Assembly (NCBI RefSeq): GCF_030252345.1
Contig: NZ_CP126980.1
Span: forward strand, 6,897,501-6,961,500
DNA length: 64,000 nucleotides
Direction: 5' to 3'
Origin: Actinoplanes oblitus
GTDB taxonomy: Bacteria > Actinomycetota > Actinomycetes > Mycobacteriales > Micromonosporaceae
The notes beneath the pieces are model-generated. The model saw only the letters and a program-made list of their open reading frames with translations. It was not told the DNA's origin and did not search any database. The translations under genes and the position numbers were made by a program. Positions 20,418 to 30,334 of the stretch are shown piece by piece (the stretch's first letter is position 1; each line of letters opens with the position of its first letter).

Positions 20418-20429
20418 GATTCCCCCAGC

Positions 20430-21686
20430 TCAGAGCGATTCCACTGTGTCGCCGGTGAGGCGGTGACGGGTGTCCAGCACGTACCTGGCGTGCTCGACGA
20501 CGAGGTCCAGGTCGAACGCGTCGTGGTCGGCGAGCAGCACCACCGCGTCGGCGGCGGCGAGCACCTCCGGGCTCAGCCGCACCCGGGTGACCCGCTGGTC
20601 GACGCGGGCGTCCTCGACCACGTGCGGATCGGCGGCGAGCACCTCGGCGCCCATCTCGAGCAGCAGCGTGGCGACCCGCCGGGCCGGCGACTCGCGGGCG
20701 TCGCCGCTGTTCTTCTTGTAGGCCAGCCCGAGCAGCAGCACTGTCGAGCCGTTCACCGCCTTGCGCCGCTCGTTCAGGGCGGCGACCAGCCGGCGGACGA
20801 CGTAGTCGGGCATGTGGTTGTTGATGTCGTTGGCCAGCTCGACGAAGCGGAAGCTCTGTCCGAGCGTCCGCTGCACCCGCCAGGACAGGTAGGACGGGTC
20901 GATCGGCAGGCAGTGGCCGCCGACGCCGGGCCCGGGCACGAACCGCATGTAGCCGAACGGCTTCGAGGACGCGGCGTCGATCGCCTCCCAGACGTCGATG
21001 CCCAGGTCGTGCGCGTACACCGCGAGCTCGTTGACCAGCGCGATGTTGACGTGCCGGAACGTGTTCTCGAGCAGTTTGGCCAGCTCGGCGACCTTGGGGT
21101 CGGAGACCGGCACGATGGTCTCCACCACCGAGGCGTAGAAGGCGCGGACCCGCTCCAGCGACGCTGGGTTGATCCCGGAGACCACCTTCGGCGTGGTGAC
21201 CAGGTTCCACTGCTGGTTGCCCGGGTCGATGCGCTCCGGGCTGAAGCCGAGGAAGAAGTCCTCGCCGGCGATCAGGCCGGAGCCCTCCTCGAGCAGCGGC
21301 GCCACCAGCTCGGTGGTGGTGCCCGGATAGGTGGTCGACTCCAGGGCCACGGTGGCGCCCGGCCGCAGGTAGCGGGCCAGGGTGCGGGCCGACTCCTCGA
21401 TGTAGCGCAGATCCGGGGAGCCGTCGCGCAGCGGGGTGGGCACCGCGATCACCGCGATGTCGAAGCCGGCGCAGGCCCGCGGATCGGACGACGGCAGGAA
21501 GCCGCCGCCGGCCAGCACCGCCTGCAGCTGGGCCGAGCCGACGTCGTCGACGTAGGACTCGCCGGCGGCGAGCCGCTTGATCCGGTCGTCGTCGACGTCG
21601 AAGCCGACAACGGTGTGCCCGACCTCGGCGGCCCGGACGGCGAGGGGCAGTCCCACGTAGCCCTGCCCGGCGACGACTACTCGCAT
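20430..21686 (-). CDS. UDP-glucose/UDP-ManNAc dehydrogenase family enzyme (WecC/TviB-like)
   Basis: 418 residues from ATG 21686, with AGGAG upstream. MRVVVAGQGYVGLPLA is the NAD-binding P-loop; ESTTYPGTT, FSPERIDPGN and the catalytic region GHCLPIDPSYLSW follow, then the C-terminal domain with GLAYKKNSGDARESP. The cysteine in GGHCLPIDP is the thioester nucleophile for the double oxidation of C6 to a uronic acid. The pattern fits UDP-N-acetyl-hexosamine 6-dehydrogenases better than UDP-glucose ones. Twelve bases separate it from the priming transferase gene. Confidence 0.9.
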   Translation of the reverse strand: MRVVVAGQGYVGLPLAVRAAEVGHTVVGFDVDDDRIKRLAAGESYVDDVGSAQLQAVLAGGGFLPSSDPRACAGFDIAVIAVPTPLRDGSPDLRYIEESARTLARYLRPGATVALESTTYPGTTTELVAPLLEEGSGLIAGEDFFLGFSPERIDPGNQQWNLVTTPKVVSGINPASLERVRAFYASVVETIVPVSDPKVAELAKLLENTFRHVNIALVNELAVYAHDLGIDVWEAIDAASSKPFGYMRFVPGPGVGGHCLPIDPSYLSWRVQRTLGQSFRFVELANDINNHMPDYVVRRLVAALNERRKAVNGSTVLLLGLAYKKNSGDARESPARRVATLLLEMGAEVLAADPHVVEDARVDQRVTRVRLSPEVLAAADAVVLLADHDAFDLDLVVEHARYVLDTRHRLTGDTVESL

Positions 21687-21736
21687 CGGTGCGCTCCTGT
21701 CCCCCGTACGAAAAGTGGGTGTTGATCTGGCTTTTC

Positions 21737-23701
21737 TCATGGATGCCGGCCCAGGCGCATGGTGAACTCGGCCTGGCGCCTGCCGGAGCGCCCGCCGGAG
21801 CGCGGCGCCGGAGCGGGCGTCTCGGCGCGGCCGGGCAGCGCGGGACTCTCGGCGAGCCAGCGCAGCACGGCGATCAGGTCCTCGCGGGGCGCGGCCGGGT
21901 CCATCAGCGAGAGCACCGCGCCGTCCAGCGGCGGCACCGGCGCCTGCGAGATCAGCGGATGGTGCGGCCGGTGGTCGGGCTCGGCCGGGCCGAGCAGCAC
22001 CTCGGCCAGCTTCTCGCCGCGCCGCAGCCCGGTGTAGACGATCTGGATGTGCCCGCCGGCGCTCTCCGCGATCCGCTTCGCCACGTCGGCGATCCGGACC
22101 GGCTCGCCCATGTCGAGGACCAGCACCTCACCGTGGCTCTCCACCGCGCCGGCCTGGATGACCAGCCGGACCGCCTCCTGGACGGTCATGAAGTACCTGG
22201 TCACGTCGGGGTCGGTCACGGTGATCGGGCCGCCCGCCTCGACCTGCGCGGCGAACGCGGTGAGCACCGAGCCGCGGCTGCCGAGCACGTTGCCGAACCG
22301 GACGCTGGTGTAGGTGCCGGGGGCTGCCGCGTCGGCGGCGGCGGTGAGCCGTTCGGTGATCCGCTTGGAGTAGCCGAGCACGCTGCACGGGTCGGCGGCC
22401 TTGTCGGTGGAGATGTTCACCAGGCGGTCCACGTGGTGCCGGATCGCGGTCTGCAGGATCTGATAGGTGCCCAGGATGTTGGTCTTGAGCGCTTCGGACG
22501 GGTGCATCTCCAGGAGCGGCAGGTGCTTGAGCGCCGCGGCGTGGAACACCACCTGCGGCTGGTGCTCGGCGAACACCTCGTCGAGGCGCTGCTGGTCGCG
22601 GATGTCGGCGACGACCAGGTTGCGGTCGTCGAGCATGCCCCGGCCGTCCAGCGAGAGCTGCACCGCGTGCAGGCCGGACTCGTCACGGTCCAGCATCACC
22701 AGCCGGGCCGGGTTGAACTGGGCGACCTGCCGGCACAGCTCGGAGCCGATCGAGCCGCCGGCGCCGGTGACCAGGACCCGGCGGCCGGCCAGGTAACCGG
22801 CGACCGCCGCCAGGTCGATGCTGATCTCCCGGCGGCCGAGCAGGTCGGCGTGGCTGACCGGGCGGATGTCCTCGACCCGTACGGTCCGGCCGAACAGCTC
22901 GACCACCGGCGGCACGACCTTGACGTCCACGTTGAGCGGGGCGGCCAGGTCGGTCAGGTTGCGGACCAGGTCGGCGCCGGCGCTCGGGATGGCGATCACC
23001 ACGGCCTCGGCCCGGAACCGGCGGACCACCTCGGCCATCGCGTGCCGGTTGCCGGCCACCGGCACGCCCATGATCTGCAGGGTGCGCTTGGTCGGGTCGT
23101 CGTCGAGCAGGGCGACCGGCACGTACGGGCTGGACGGGTCGCGCAGCATGGCCCGGATGACCTGGGTGGCGCCCTCGCCGGCGCCCATCACGACGATCCG
23201 GGTGCCGGACTCCGGGCTGGGCCGCAGTCGCTGGTCCTGCAGCAGGCGGACGGCGTACCGGACGCCGGCCGCGAGGACCAGGCCGATCAGCCCGGCCGCG
23301 ATGATCGCCGAGCGCGGGGCGAGCCGGCCCAGCACGGTGTCCAGGGCGAACACCACCGGGATGGTGACCGCCGTGGTCTTGGCGAGCGCCAGGATCTCCT
23401 CGAAGCAGCCGTACGACCAGCGGCCGGTGTAGAGGCCGAACCGCAGCCCGGCGACGGTCTGCACCGCCACGGCCACCGCGGTGAGTTCCGTCAGGCCGCC
23501 GCCGTCGAGGTACGCCAGGTGCCCGTCGTAGCGGAGCAGGGTGGCCACCAGCAGGGCGGTGGCCAGGGCGAGCGCGTCGGCGCCGGCCCGTGCCGCCCGG
23601 CCGGGCAGCGCCGCGCGGAACCACGGCGCCGCCCGGCCGGGCCAGGCGCCAACTGATGCGTCCGCTGCCGGTTCGCCGGCAACGGCTCGCCGTGTCTGCA
23701 T
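21737..23701 (-). CDS. CapD/PglF/FlaA1-like nucleotide-sugar 4,6-dehydratase, membrane form
   Basis: 654 residues from ATG 23701 after GAGGGGGA. Four to five N-terminal membrane helices (~30-150), a CoA-binding-like Rossmann domain (VVMGAGEGATQVIR), then the polysaccharide-synthesis SDR domain with VLVTGAGGSIGSELCRQV and DKAADPCSVLGYSKR. Such proteins make UDP-4-keto-6-deoxy-HexNAc, a precursor for deoxy-amino sugars. The gene is first of the capD-wecC-wbaP unit, and the 408-bp gap upstream holds its promoter opposite that of the GT4 gene. Confidence 0.9.
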   Translation of the reverse strand: MQTRRAVAGEPAADASVGAWPGRAAPWFRAALPGRAARAGADALALATALLVATLLRYDGHLAYLDGGGLTELTAVAVAVQTVAGLRFGLYTGRWSYGCFEEILALAKTTAVTIPVVFALDTVLGRLAPRSAIIAAGLIGLVLAAGVRYAVRLLQDQRLRPSPESGTRIVVMGAGEGATQVIRAMLRDPSSPYVPVALLDDDPTKRTLQIMGVPVAGNRHAMAEVVRRFRAEAVVIAIPSAGADLVRNLTDLAAPLNVDVKVVPPVVELFGRTVRVEDIRPVSHADLLGRREISIDLAAVAGYLAGRRVLVTGAGGSIGSELCRQVAQFNPARLVMLDRDESGLHAVQLSLDGRGMLDDRNLVVADIRDQQRLDEVFAEHQPQVVFHAAALKHLPLLEMHPSEALKTNILGTYQILQTAIRHHVDRLVNISTDKAADPCSVLGYSKRITERLTAAADAAAPGTYTSVRFGNVLGSRGSVLTAFAAQVEAGGPITVTDPDVTRYFMTVQEAVRLVIQAGAVESHGEVLVLDMGEPVRIADVAKRIAESAGGHIQIVYTGLRRGEKLAEVLLGPAEPDHRPHHPLISQAPVPPLDGAVLSLMDPAAPREDLIAVLRWLAESPALPGRAETPAPAPRSGGRSGRRQAEFTMRLGRHP

Positions 23702-24109
23702 GGGATTCCCCCTCGTACGATGCCGGCGACAACCGGCCGTGGATCCGTTGCTTCGGCGTATTTCCAGGAGCCGGAAATGGCGTTTCAAGATTCGCTTCGG
23801 CCGCACTCAGGGCCATTCGTGGCATTCAGCGTTCCAGCCGCTGGGGAGTCGATTACAGTAGCAATTGTCACGGCCTACGCGAGAACTTCTCATGTTCCGC
23901 TATCTGTCCAGGGCAGGCCCTCGATCGCTATTTCGCCAACACCATTCGGAGCCGCCGCACCGGCCATTCGGCGGAGGATGTCATATCGACGGTGAATGAT
24001 CCTCACCTTAGACGTGACATCTGCGACTTCCGCTTCGAGTTCCATTCCGGCACCGTTCTCGAAGGAGCCGTCGCAAGCGTTCTGTCGTCTATGCGACTGG
24101 GGGAACGAC
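23702..24109. other. 408-bp divergent intergenic region
   Basis: Lies between the CapD-like gene (minus) and the GT4 gene (plus). It is less GC-rich than its neighbours. Short open frames cross it but none has a ribosome site and coding texture. It presumably contains both promoters; I see no clear riboswitch, operator palindrome or repeat. Confidence 0.5.
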
Positions 24110-25246
24110 ATGAGGGTGCTGCATGTGATCAGCACTGCGGCGGAGGGCGGTGCCGAGCATCAGCTGCGGCTGCTGCTGCGCCGGCTGCCCCACGACAGCG
24201 AGGTGGTCACGCTCTCCCCGCCCGGTACCGAGGCCCGCGCCATCCAGGCCGGCGGGATCCCGGTGCACGAACTGAACACCGGCTGCGACCGGGACCTGGC
24301 GGCGATCGTACGGTTGCGCCGCCTGATCCGCCGTGGCCGTTTCGACCTGGTGCACACCCACCTGTACCGGGCGTGCGTGCAGGGCCGGATCGCGGCCCGG
24401 CTGGCCGGCGTCCCGCACATCGTCGCCACCGAGCACCACCTGGGCCGGGCCGGCGCCACCCGGCTCGGGCCGCTCTACCTGCTCAGCGAGCGGCTCGGAC
24501 AGATGACCATCGCGGCCACCGCGGCGATCGCCGGCCGGCTGCGCGGCTGGGGTGTGCCGGACGAGCGGATCGCCACCATCCCCCGGGCCATCGACCCGGC
24601 CGAGTTCCGGTTCGACCCGGCGCTGCGGGCCGCGGCGCGGGCCCGGCTCGGCGTGGCCGGCGACGTCCCGGTGATCGGGGTGACCGGCCGGCTCACCCCG
24701 GCCAAGCGGTTCGACCTGCTGATCCGGGCGGTGGCCGAGGTGCCCGGCGCGGTCCTGCTGCTGGTCGGCGACGGCCCGGCCCGGCTCGCCCTGGAACAGC
24801 TCGCGATCATCGAGGGGATCGCCGACCGGGTGCTGTTCGCCGGCACCGTGCGGCACCCCCGCGAGATGCTCTGCGCGATGGACATCTTCGCCTCACCGGA
24901 CCGCAACAGCTGGGGACTGGCGGTGCTGGAGGCGATCGCCGCCGGGCTGCCCGCCGTCTACGCCGCCTGCCCGCCGCTGGAGGAACGCGCCGCCGCCCGG
25001 GCGCCGGTCCGCGGCACCCACCGGCTCTCCCCGTACGACAGGGAGTCGCTGCCCCGGTCGCTGCGCGCCGAGGTGCTCTGCCACCAGGAACGACGCGGGG
25101 CGCGGTTGCCGGCCCGCACGGCCGGTCCGCGGTACGACGCGGACCACCTGGCCGCCGCTGTCGAGCAGGTCTACGAGCGGCTCACCCTGACCGCACCACT
25201 TCCCGGGTGCCCGTCACTGCCCGGCGGAGGCGGGTGGAACGCATGA
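24110..25246 (+). CDS. glycosyltransferase family 4
   Basis: 378 residues from ATG 24110, preceded by GGGGGA; the longer open frame upstream looks non-coding. N-terminal GT-B half: MRVLHVISTAAEGGAEHQL, the usual acceptor-loop start. C-terminal half: VIGVTGRLTPAKRFDLLI, LLLVGDGPARLAL, and the E-x7-E type donor motif around NSWGLAVLEAIAAGLP. Stand-alone gene in the polysaccharide region. Its 3' end overlaps the convergent VanZ gene by 65 bases. Confidence 0.85.
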   Translation: MRVLHVISTAAEGGAEHQLRLLLRRLPHDSEVVTLSPPGTEARAIQAGGIPVHELNTGCDRDLAAIVRLRRLIRRGRFDLVHTHLYRACVQGRIAARLAGVPHIVATEHHLGRAGATRLGPLYLLSERLGQMTIAATAAIAGRLRGWGVPDERIATIPRAIDPAEFRFDPALRAAARARLGVAGDVPVIGVTGRLTPAKRFDLLIRAVAEVPGAVLLLVGDGPARLALEQLAIIEGIADRVLFAGTVRHPREMLCAMDIFASPDRNSWGLAVLEAIAAGLPAVYAACPPLEERAAARAPVRGTHRLSPYDRESLPRSLRAEVLCHQERRGARLPARTAGPRYDADHLAAAVEQVYERLTLTAPLPGCPSLPGGGGWNA

Positions 25247-25742
25247 GCCGGTGCCAGGCGACGTACCCGAAGATCGTGCCGATGGTGTTGGAGAGCAGGT
25301 CGTTCACGTCCGTCCACCGGGTGCCGTGCACGGTCAGGATCAGCACCAGCTGCGTCAGCTCGACGCACAGGCTCAGGAGGAAGCCGATCCGGACCACCCG
25401 CAGCCGGCTCACGATGCCGAAGTTGAGGTGCAGCAGCGCGGCCAGCGGCAGGGTCATCAGGGTGTTCAGGACGAAGTCGCGGCGGCGCATGCTGAGCGTC
25501 GGGACCAGCAGGATGCGGTAGGTGTCCGCCGGGCCGGAGTCCGGGCCCCAGACGAAGTGCGCGGGGAGCATGGTGGCGCCGAGCACCGCCACCGCGTACC
25601 ACGACAGGGCCCAGGCGGCGAGCAGGCGGCGGGTGGTGAGCCGATCCCGCCGGCGCAGCCACCACCAGGACAGGACCATCAGGATGCCGCCGAGTGGCAG
25701 CAGCACCGGCAACGCCGGGATGTCGAACTGTTCAACGCGCAT
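25182..25742 (-). CDS. VanZ-family membrane protein
   Basis: 186 residues, five predicted membrane helices, with the VanZ-type core NTLMTLPLAALL and SLCVELTQLVLI followed by TDVNDLLSNTIGTIFGY. VanZ proteins lower teicoplanin binding in some pathogens, but most family members in actinomycetes have no assigned role and often sit in envelope or exopolysaccharide loci, as here. Convergent overlap with the GT4 gene. Confidence 0.8.
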   Translation of the reverse strand: MRVEQFDIPALPVLLPLGGILMVLSWWWLRRRDRLTTRRLLAAWALSWYAVAVLGATMLPAHFVWGPDSGPADTYRILLVPTLSMRRRDFVLNTLMTLPLAALLHLNFGIVSRLRVVRIGFLLSLCVELTQLVLILTVHGTRWTDVNDLLSNTIGTIFGYVAWHRLMRSTRLRRAVTGTREVVRSG

Positions 25743-25848
25743 CGAAACCCACGCTACGCGACCCCGGTGGCGTCGCTCCTCGCGCTCGCGAACCCCACCC
25801 CGGCGCGCCGGGTGAGCTCCCCCACCGAGTCGGTCCGTCGCTCTGAGG

Positions 25849-26454
25849 TCACCGGAGCCAGCCCTCCTTGCGGGCGATCCGGATGGCGTCGAGCCGGTTG
25901 CGGGCGCCGGTCTTGGCGATCACCGCGGACAGGTAGTTGCGGACCGTGCCACCGGAGAGGTAGAGCCGGCCGGCGATCTCTTTCACCGACTCGCCCTCCG
26001 CGGCCAGGCCGAGCACCTCCAGCTCCCGGGTGCTCAGCCCACGGTCGGTGTTCAGCGAGGCGGCCTGGAGCATCGGCGAGACCACCCGCTCGCCGGCGGC
26101 CAGCCGGCGCACGGTGTCCGCCAGCGAGGACGAGGCGGCGCTTTTCACCAAGAAGTTCATCCCGCCGTTCCACCGGCGGGGCGGGAGCATGCCGCGCTTG
26201 GACGGGTCGCAGAGCAGCAGCATCGCGCAGGACGGGATGGCGGTGTGCAACTCGTCGGCGATCGGCAGCACCTGACTCACCATGTACTCCGTGTCGATCA
26301 CGATCACCGCCGGCCACAACTGCGCCGCGCGGGGCGCGAGATCGGCATTGATCGGCAAGGTGGTCACGTAATGCATGTCCGGTTCCGTCTCCAGGAACGT
26401 GCGCACCGGGACGCCGAAGTACCCCTCGTCTCTGACCACCACGACCCGGATCAT
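25849..26454 (-). CDS. NarL/LuxR-type response regulator
   Basis: 201 residues if translation begins at ATG 26454 (four codons further upstream, at 26466, is possible). The N-terminal half is a receiver-like domain with the acidic pair in VRDEG and a likely phospho-acceptor Asp in VIVIDTEY; the C-terminal half is a LuxR helix-turn-helix (LSTRELEVLGLAAEG, VKEIAGRLYLSGGTVRNYL). No sensor kinase gene lies beside it, so it is an orphan. It could control the adjacent polysaccharide or sulfatase genes, but no binding site is evident. Confidence 0.82.
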   Translation of the reverse strand: MIRVVVVRDEGYFGVPVRTFLETEPDMHYVTTLPINADLAPRAAQLWPAVIVIDTEYMVSQVLPIADELHTAIPSCAMLLLCDPSKRGMLPPRRWNGGMNFLVKSAASSSLADTVRRLAAGERVVSPMLQAASLNTDRGLSTRELEVLGLAAEGESVKEIAGRLYLSGGTVRNYLSAVIAKTGARNRLDAIRIARKEGWLR

Positions 26455-26526
26455 CACACCACCCATCGTCGATGGGCACCGGGCCGAGACCCGGCGCCGA
26501 ACCGTCTGGAACGCTCGACGCACCAA

Positions 26527-26941
26527 TTCTTAGACGACTCGCGGTCCATTCTGCGAGTGCGGCACAAGTCGATCCGATAAAGATCTTCAACGGTACGCCG
26601 TGGGGCAGGTCAAAAGGGTTTCGTGCCACCGCCGACGAGCGCGGGTCACCTACCTAACGTAACCGCCGGGCACACTCTGCGCACCTTCTGTCGGCCGTTC
26701 GACGGAGTCAGGTCCACCGGATCAACGAATCCGGCGACCGGAACAGGCGGTTCATCCCGACTCCCCCTTCCGCATTTGCCCACCAAGCTATACAAATAGG
26801 GGGTTCCCGGACATCGGTCGTTGATCAGGCCCCGCCGGAAAAGAACCGTCCCGGCGCACATTCCACGAAAGAGATCACCCTTTCGCGACCGTTTTCGATA
26901 ACCATATTGATCATTTCTCGGGCCGCCGCCTCGCGCCCTGG
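26527..26941. other. intergenic region without a recognisable gene
   Basis: About 415 bases of lower GC content between the response regulator and the formylglycine-generating enzyme. Contains several AT-rich stretches (for example TATACAAATA near 26789) and presumably the regulator's promoter. No convincing open frame, RNA gene or repeat seen. Confidence 0.5.
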
Positions 26942-27853
26942 TCAGGTCGAGCGAGCACATCGGAAGCCGATGTTGCCGGTGCTGCTGTCCGGGGTGTTGC
27001 CCATCCGGGCCGAGACCCGGTAGCGGAAGCAGTAGGAGGAGTGGCACAGGTACGACCCGCCGCGCAGCGCGCGACGATCATCCGCGAGCCGGTCGCCGCC
27101 GAACCGGTCGGCCGTCCACTCCCAGACGTTGCCGGTCATGTTGTACAGGCCGTAGCCGTTGGGCGGGAACGCGCCGGCCGGGGCGGTGCCGAGGTAGCCG
27201 TCGGCCAGGGTGTTGCGGGCCGGGAAGTCGCCCTGCCACACGTTCATCCGGTGCTCGCCGCCGGGCCGCAGCTGATCGCCCCACGGGAAGCGCATGCCGT
27301 CCAGGCCACCGCGGGCGGCGTACTCCCACTCCGGCTCGGTCGGCAGGCGCAGTCCCGCCCAGCGGCAGTACGCCACGGCGTCGTCCCAGCTGACGTGGAC
27401 GACCGGATGGTCACCCCGGCCGTCCAGCGTCGAGGCGCCTCCCTCGGGACGCCGCCAGCACGCTCCGGGCACCTCCCGCCACCAGGGTGCCGCGGCCACC
27501 GCGGCGGTGGGCGGGAAGTCGTCCGGGAGCAGGCCCGCGAAGACGAACGACGTTCCGCAGCGCTCGGCCGTCGTGCGGTGGCCGGTCGCGTCGACGAAGG
27601 CGGCGAAGTCGAGGTTCGACACGCAGGTGGCCGCGATCTCGAAGGGCGCGACCCGCACCCGCCGGACCGGTCCCTCACCGTCCTCCTGGTAGGCGTATCG
27701 GTCGTCGCTGCCCATCCGGAACGTCCCCCCGCCGAGCGCGACCAGGTCCGCGACGACGGACCCGGCCGGCGGGGGCGACGGTGGAGACGTCCCCGCTCCG
27801 TCCGTCACCACGCGCGCCGGGCCGCAGCATCCTCCGGGACCGTGTTCCGCCAT
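26942..27853 (-). CDS. formylglycine-generating enzyme (sulfatase-modifying factor)
   Basis: 303 residues, start after GGGAGG. The FGE-sulfatase fold is clear: GGTFRMGSDD near residues 40-49, PVVHVSWDDAVAYCRW, GLRLPTEPEWEYAARGG, GNVWEWTADRFG and the active-site segment CHSSYCFRYRVSAR, whose two cysteines (about 270 and 275) are the copper-binding pair that oxidises the sulfatase cysteine to C-alpha-formylglycine. It begins 21 bases after the sulfatase stop on the same strand, so enzyme and substrate are coexpressed. No signal peptide, so it acts in the cytosol. Confidence 0.95.
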   Translation of the reverse strand: MAEHGPGGCCGPARVVTDGAGTSPPSPPPAGSVVADLVALGGGTFRMGSDDRYAYQEDGEGPVRRVRVAPFEIAATCVSNLDFAAFVDATGHRTTAERCGTSFVFAGLLPDDFPPTAAVAAAPWWREVPGACWRRPEGGASTLDGRGDHPVVHVSWDDAVAYCRWAGLRLPTEPEWEYAARGGLDGMRFPWGDQLRPGGEHRMNVWQGDFPARNTLADGYLGTAPAGAFPPNGYGLYNMTGNVWEWTADRFGGDRLADDRRALRGGSYLCHSSYCFRYRVSARMGNTPDSSTGNIGFRCARST

Positions 27854-27874
27854 CCCGCTGACCTCCCTCGGTGG

Positions 27875-30226
27875 CTACTGGCGCGCCAGCGCCACCCGGA
27901 TCTCGCTCTCGGTGTCGACGATGAGGTCGCCGCTCACGTCGACCGTCACGCTGTGCAGGGTGCCGGTGAACCGGAACGGCGACCGGTAGGCCGGGGTGAC
28001 CGGCGACCCCGGGTTGGCGCCGCAGGCCATGCCACCCGGGCTGAACATGATCGGGGTGGTCACCGGCAGGTCGGACTGAGCGATCAGCTCACCGTCGATG
28101 TAGAGCTGCGCCCGCCCCGGCGTCCCGATGCCTCGCGCGATGTCCGGCTTGTCGGTCGGCTCGAACTCGAAACGCAGGGTGTGCCGTCCCTCCGGCACCC
28201 GGTCGGGCGACGAGACCGAGTGGACCGCCCGGCCGACGTAGTTGTGGTCGTAGTGCAGCCGGCCGTCCTTGAGGTAGAACGAGTAGCCGCCGGTGTTGGC
28301 GCCCTGGCTGAGCAGCACTCCCTCGGCCCCGCCGGCCGGGATGTCGACGTCCGCGCTGATGTGGTGCGGGCGGTTCAGCACCCGGGGGGCGACCGCGTAC
28401 GGCAGCGACTCGGTGCCCGGCCAGAACGTGTAGCTGGTGCGGTCCCTGGTGAGCTGCGGACGCTCGGTCATCAGCCGCTCCACGGCGCTGCCGTCGATCG
28501 GCAGGACACCGAACTGTCCGGCTTGGACGTACCACAGTCCGATCAACGCGATCAACCGGTCCCGATGCCGGTCGGCGACGTTGTGGTTCTCGGCGAAGTC
28601 CTCGGCCACGTGGTAGAGCTCCCACGATCCCGCGTCGAGCCGGCTCAGGGCCTCCGCGGTGATCGGGGCGCCGAACGGCCGGCCGGCCTCGGCGAACGAG
28701 GGTCCGGGCCACGGGCAGACGGCTCGCCACCCGTCGTGATCGATGGCCCGGTGACCGAACATCTCGAAGTACTGGGTGTGGTGCCGGGTCGCGGCGGAAC
28801 CGTCGTCGAAGGTGTGCGCGAAGCTGACCCCGTGGATCGGCGCCTGGCTGACGCCCCGGATGGTGGGCGGCGGCTCGACGCCGAGCGCGTCCAGCACGGT
28901 CGGCACCATGTCGACGATGTGCGCGTACTGGTACCGGATCTCGCCGCGGGCCCGGATGCCACGCGGCCAGTGGACCAGGAACGGGTCGCATGAGCCACCC
29001 CGATAGGTCTCCCGCTTCCAGCGGCGGAACGGCGTGTTGCCCGCCCAGGCCCAGCCCCACGGATAGTGATTGAAGGTGCTCGGGCTACCCAGCTCGTCGA
29101 TGCGCGCCACACTGTCCTCGACCGGCTCGGGGGCGTTGTTGAAGAACTGCGTCTCGTTGGTCGTGCCGCCCGGCCCACCCTCGGCGCTCGCGCCGTTGTC
29201 GGAGACCACCATGATCAGCGTGTTGTCCAGCTCGCCGATCCGGCGCAGGAAGTCGATCAGGCGGCCGATGTGGTGGTCGGTGTGGGACAGGAAACCCGCG
29301 AAGACCTCCATGCTGCGGATCGCCAGGCGGCGGGCGTCCGCCGGCAGCGAGGACCAGTCCGGTACGTCCGGGTCGTGCCGGGACAGCTCCGCGTCCGCCG
29401 GGACCACGCCCAGCTCCTTCTGCCGGGCGAAGACCTGCTCGCGGTACGCGTCCCAGCCCTCGTCGAACCGCCCCCGATAGCGGTCCGCCCACTCCCTGGC
29501 CACGTGATGCGGGGCGTGCGTCGCGCCGGGGCAGAAATGGAGGTAGAACGGCTTGTCCGGGGCCACCTGCTTGGCACCGGCGATGTAGGAGATCGCCTGG
29601 TCGGCCAGGTCGGCGGTCAGGTGGTAGCCCTGCTCGGGGGTGGCCGGCGGCGCGATCTGCTGATTGTCGCGGACCAGGTCCGGGTACCACTGGCTGGTGT
29701 CGCCACCGAGGAAGCCGTAGAACCGGTCGAAGCCCCGGCCCAGCGGCCACCGATCGAACGGCCCGGCCGCCGACTCCTGCTCGGACGGCATCAGATGCCA
29801 CTTGCCGACCAGGTACGTGTTGTAGCCCTGCTGGCCCAGGATCTCCGACAGCATCCCGTTCTCGAACGGGATCAGCCCGTCGTACCCCGGATAGCCGGTC
29901 GCCAGCTCGGTGATGGCGGCCATCCCGTTCGCATGGTGGTTGCGACCGGTGACGATGCACGAGCGGGACGGCGAGCAGAGCGCCGTGGTGTGCATGTTGC
30001 TGTAGCGCAGGCCGTTCGACGCGAGCGCGTCCAGATGAGGCGTCTCGATCGGGCTGCCGTAGCAACCGAGATGCCCGAACCCGGTGTCGTCCAGCACCAC
30101 CACCACGACGTTGGGCGCGCCGGGTCTTGCCCGCCGCGGCCGCGGCCACGCCGGACTCGACTCGTCGGTGGTCCGTCCGATCACCCCGGTGAACGCGCTG
30201 CCTGGCTGGTACTCGGTGAATGCCAT
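27875..30226 (-). CDS. type I arylsulfatase (AtsA-like)
   Basis: 783 residues, similar in length and plan to mycobacterial AtsA. VVVVLDDTGFG (~41-51) gives the metal-binding Asp pair; C84-SPSR is the sulfatase signature whose cysteine becomes formylglycine; GKWHLMP and SDNGASAEGG are the later metal and substrate motifs. The last ~150 residues form an extra beta-rich domain. There is no signal peptide, so a cytosolic or non-classically located enzyme is likely. It is the first gene of the pair with its activating enzyme. Substrate (aryl or sugar sulfate) is unknown. Confidence 0.93.
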   Translation of the reverse strand: MAFTEYQPGSAFTGVIGRTTDESSPAWPRPRRARPGAPNVVVVVLDDTGFGHLGCYGSPIETPHLDALASNGLRYSNMHTTALCSPSRSCIVTGRNHHANGMAAITELATGYPGYDGLIPFENGMLSEILGQQGYNTYLVGKWHLMPSEQESAAGPFDRWPLGRGFDRFYGFLGGDTSQWYPDLVRDNQQIAPPATPEQGYHLTADLADQAISYIAGAKQVAPDKPFYLHFCPGATHAPHHVAREWADRYRGRFDEGWDAYREQVFARQKELGVVPADAELSRHDPDVPDWSSLPADARRLAIRSMEVFAGFLSHTDHHIGRLIDFLRRIGELDNTLIMVVSDNGASAEGGPGGTTNETQFFNNAPEPVEDSVARIDELGSPSTFNHYPWGWAWAGNTPFRRWKRETYRGGSCDPFLVHWPRGIRARGEIRYQYAHIVDMVPTVLDALGVEPPPTIRGVSQAPIHGVSFAHTFDDGSAATRHHTQYFEMFGHRAIDHDGWRAVCPWPGPSFAEAGRPFGAPITAEALSRLDAGSWELYHVAEDFAENHNVADRHRDRLIALIGLWYVQAGQFGVLPIDGSAVERLMTERPQLTRDRTSYTFWPGTESLPYAVAPRVLNRPHHISADVDIPAGGAEGVLLSQGANTGGYSFYLKDGRLHYDHNYVGRAVHSVSSPDRVPEGRHTLRFEFEPTDKPDIARGIGTPGRAQLYIDGELIAQSDLPVTTPIMFSPGGMACGANPGSPVTPAYRSPFRFTGTLHSVTVDVSGDLIVDTESEIRVALARQ

Positions 30227-30334
30227 CTGAGCCTCTCCCCCACGGCCGGGCCCGGCCTCTCCCGCTCACCGAACACCTGATGTCCCGGCATCACCTCACC
30301 CCGTCGGGACGAATCGGGGAACGACGAAGGCGCC

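Noticed and set aside
24089..24906. Minus-strand ORFs opposite the GT4 gene
   Set aside because: Antisense shadows without motifs.
25182..25246. Frameshift or fusion between GT4 and VanZ genes
   Set aside because: They are convergent on opposite strands; a 65-base tail overlap is common in this type of genome.
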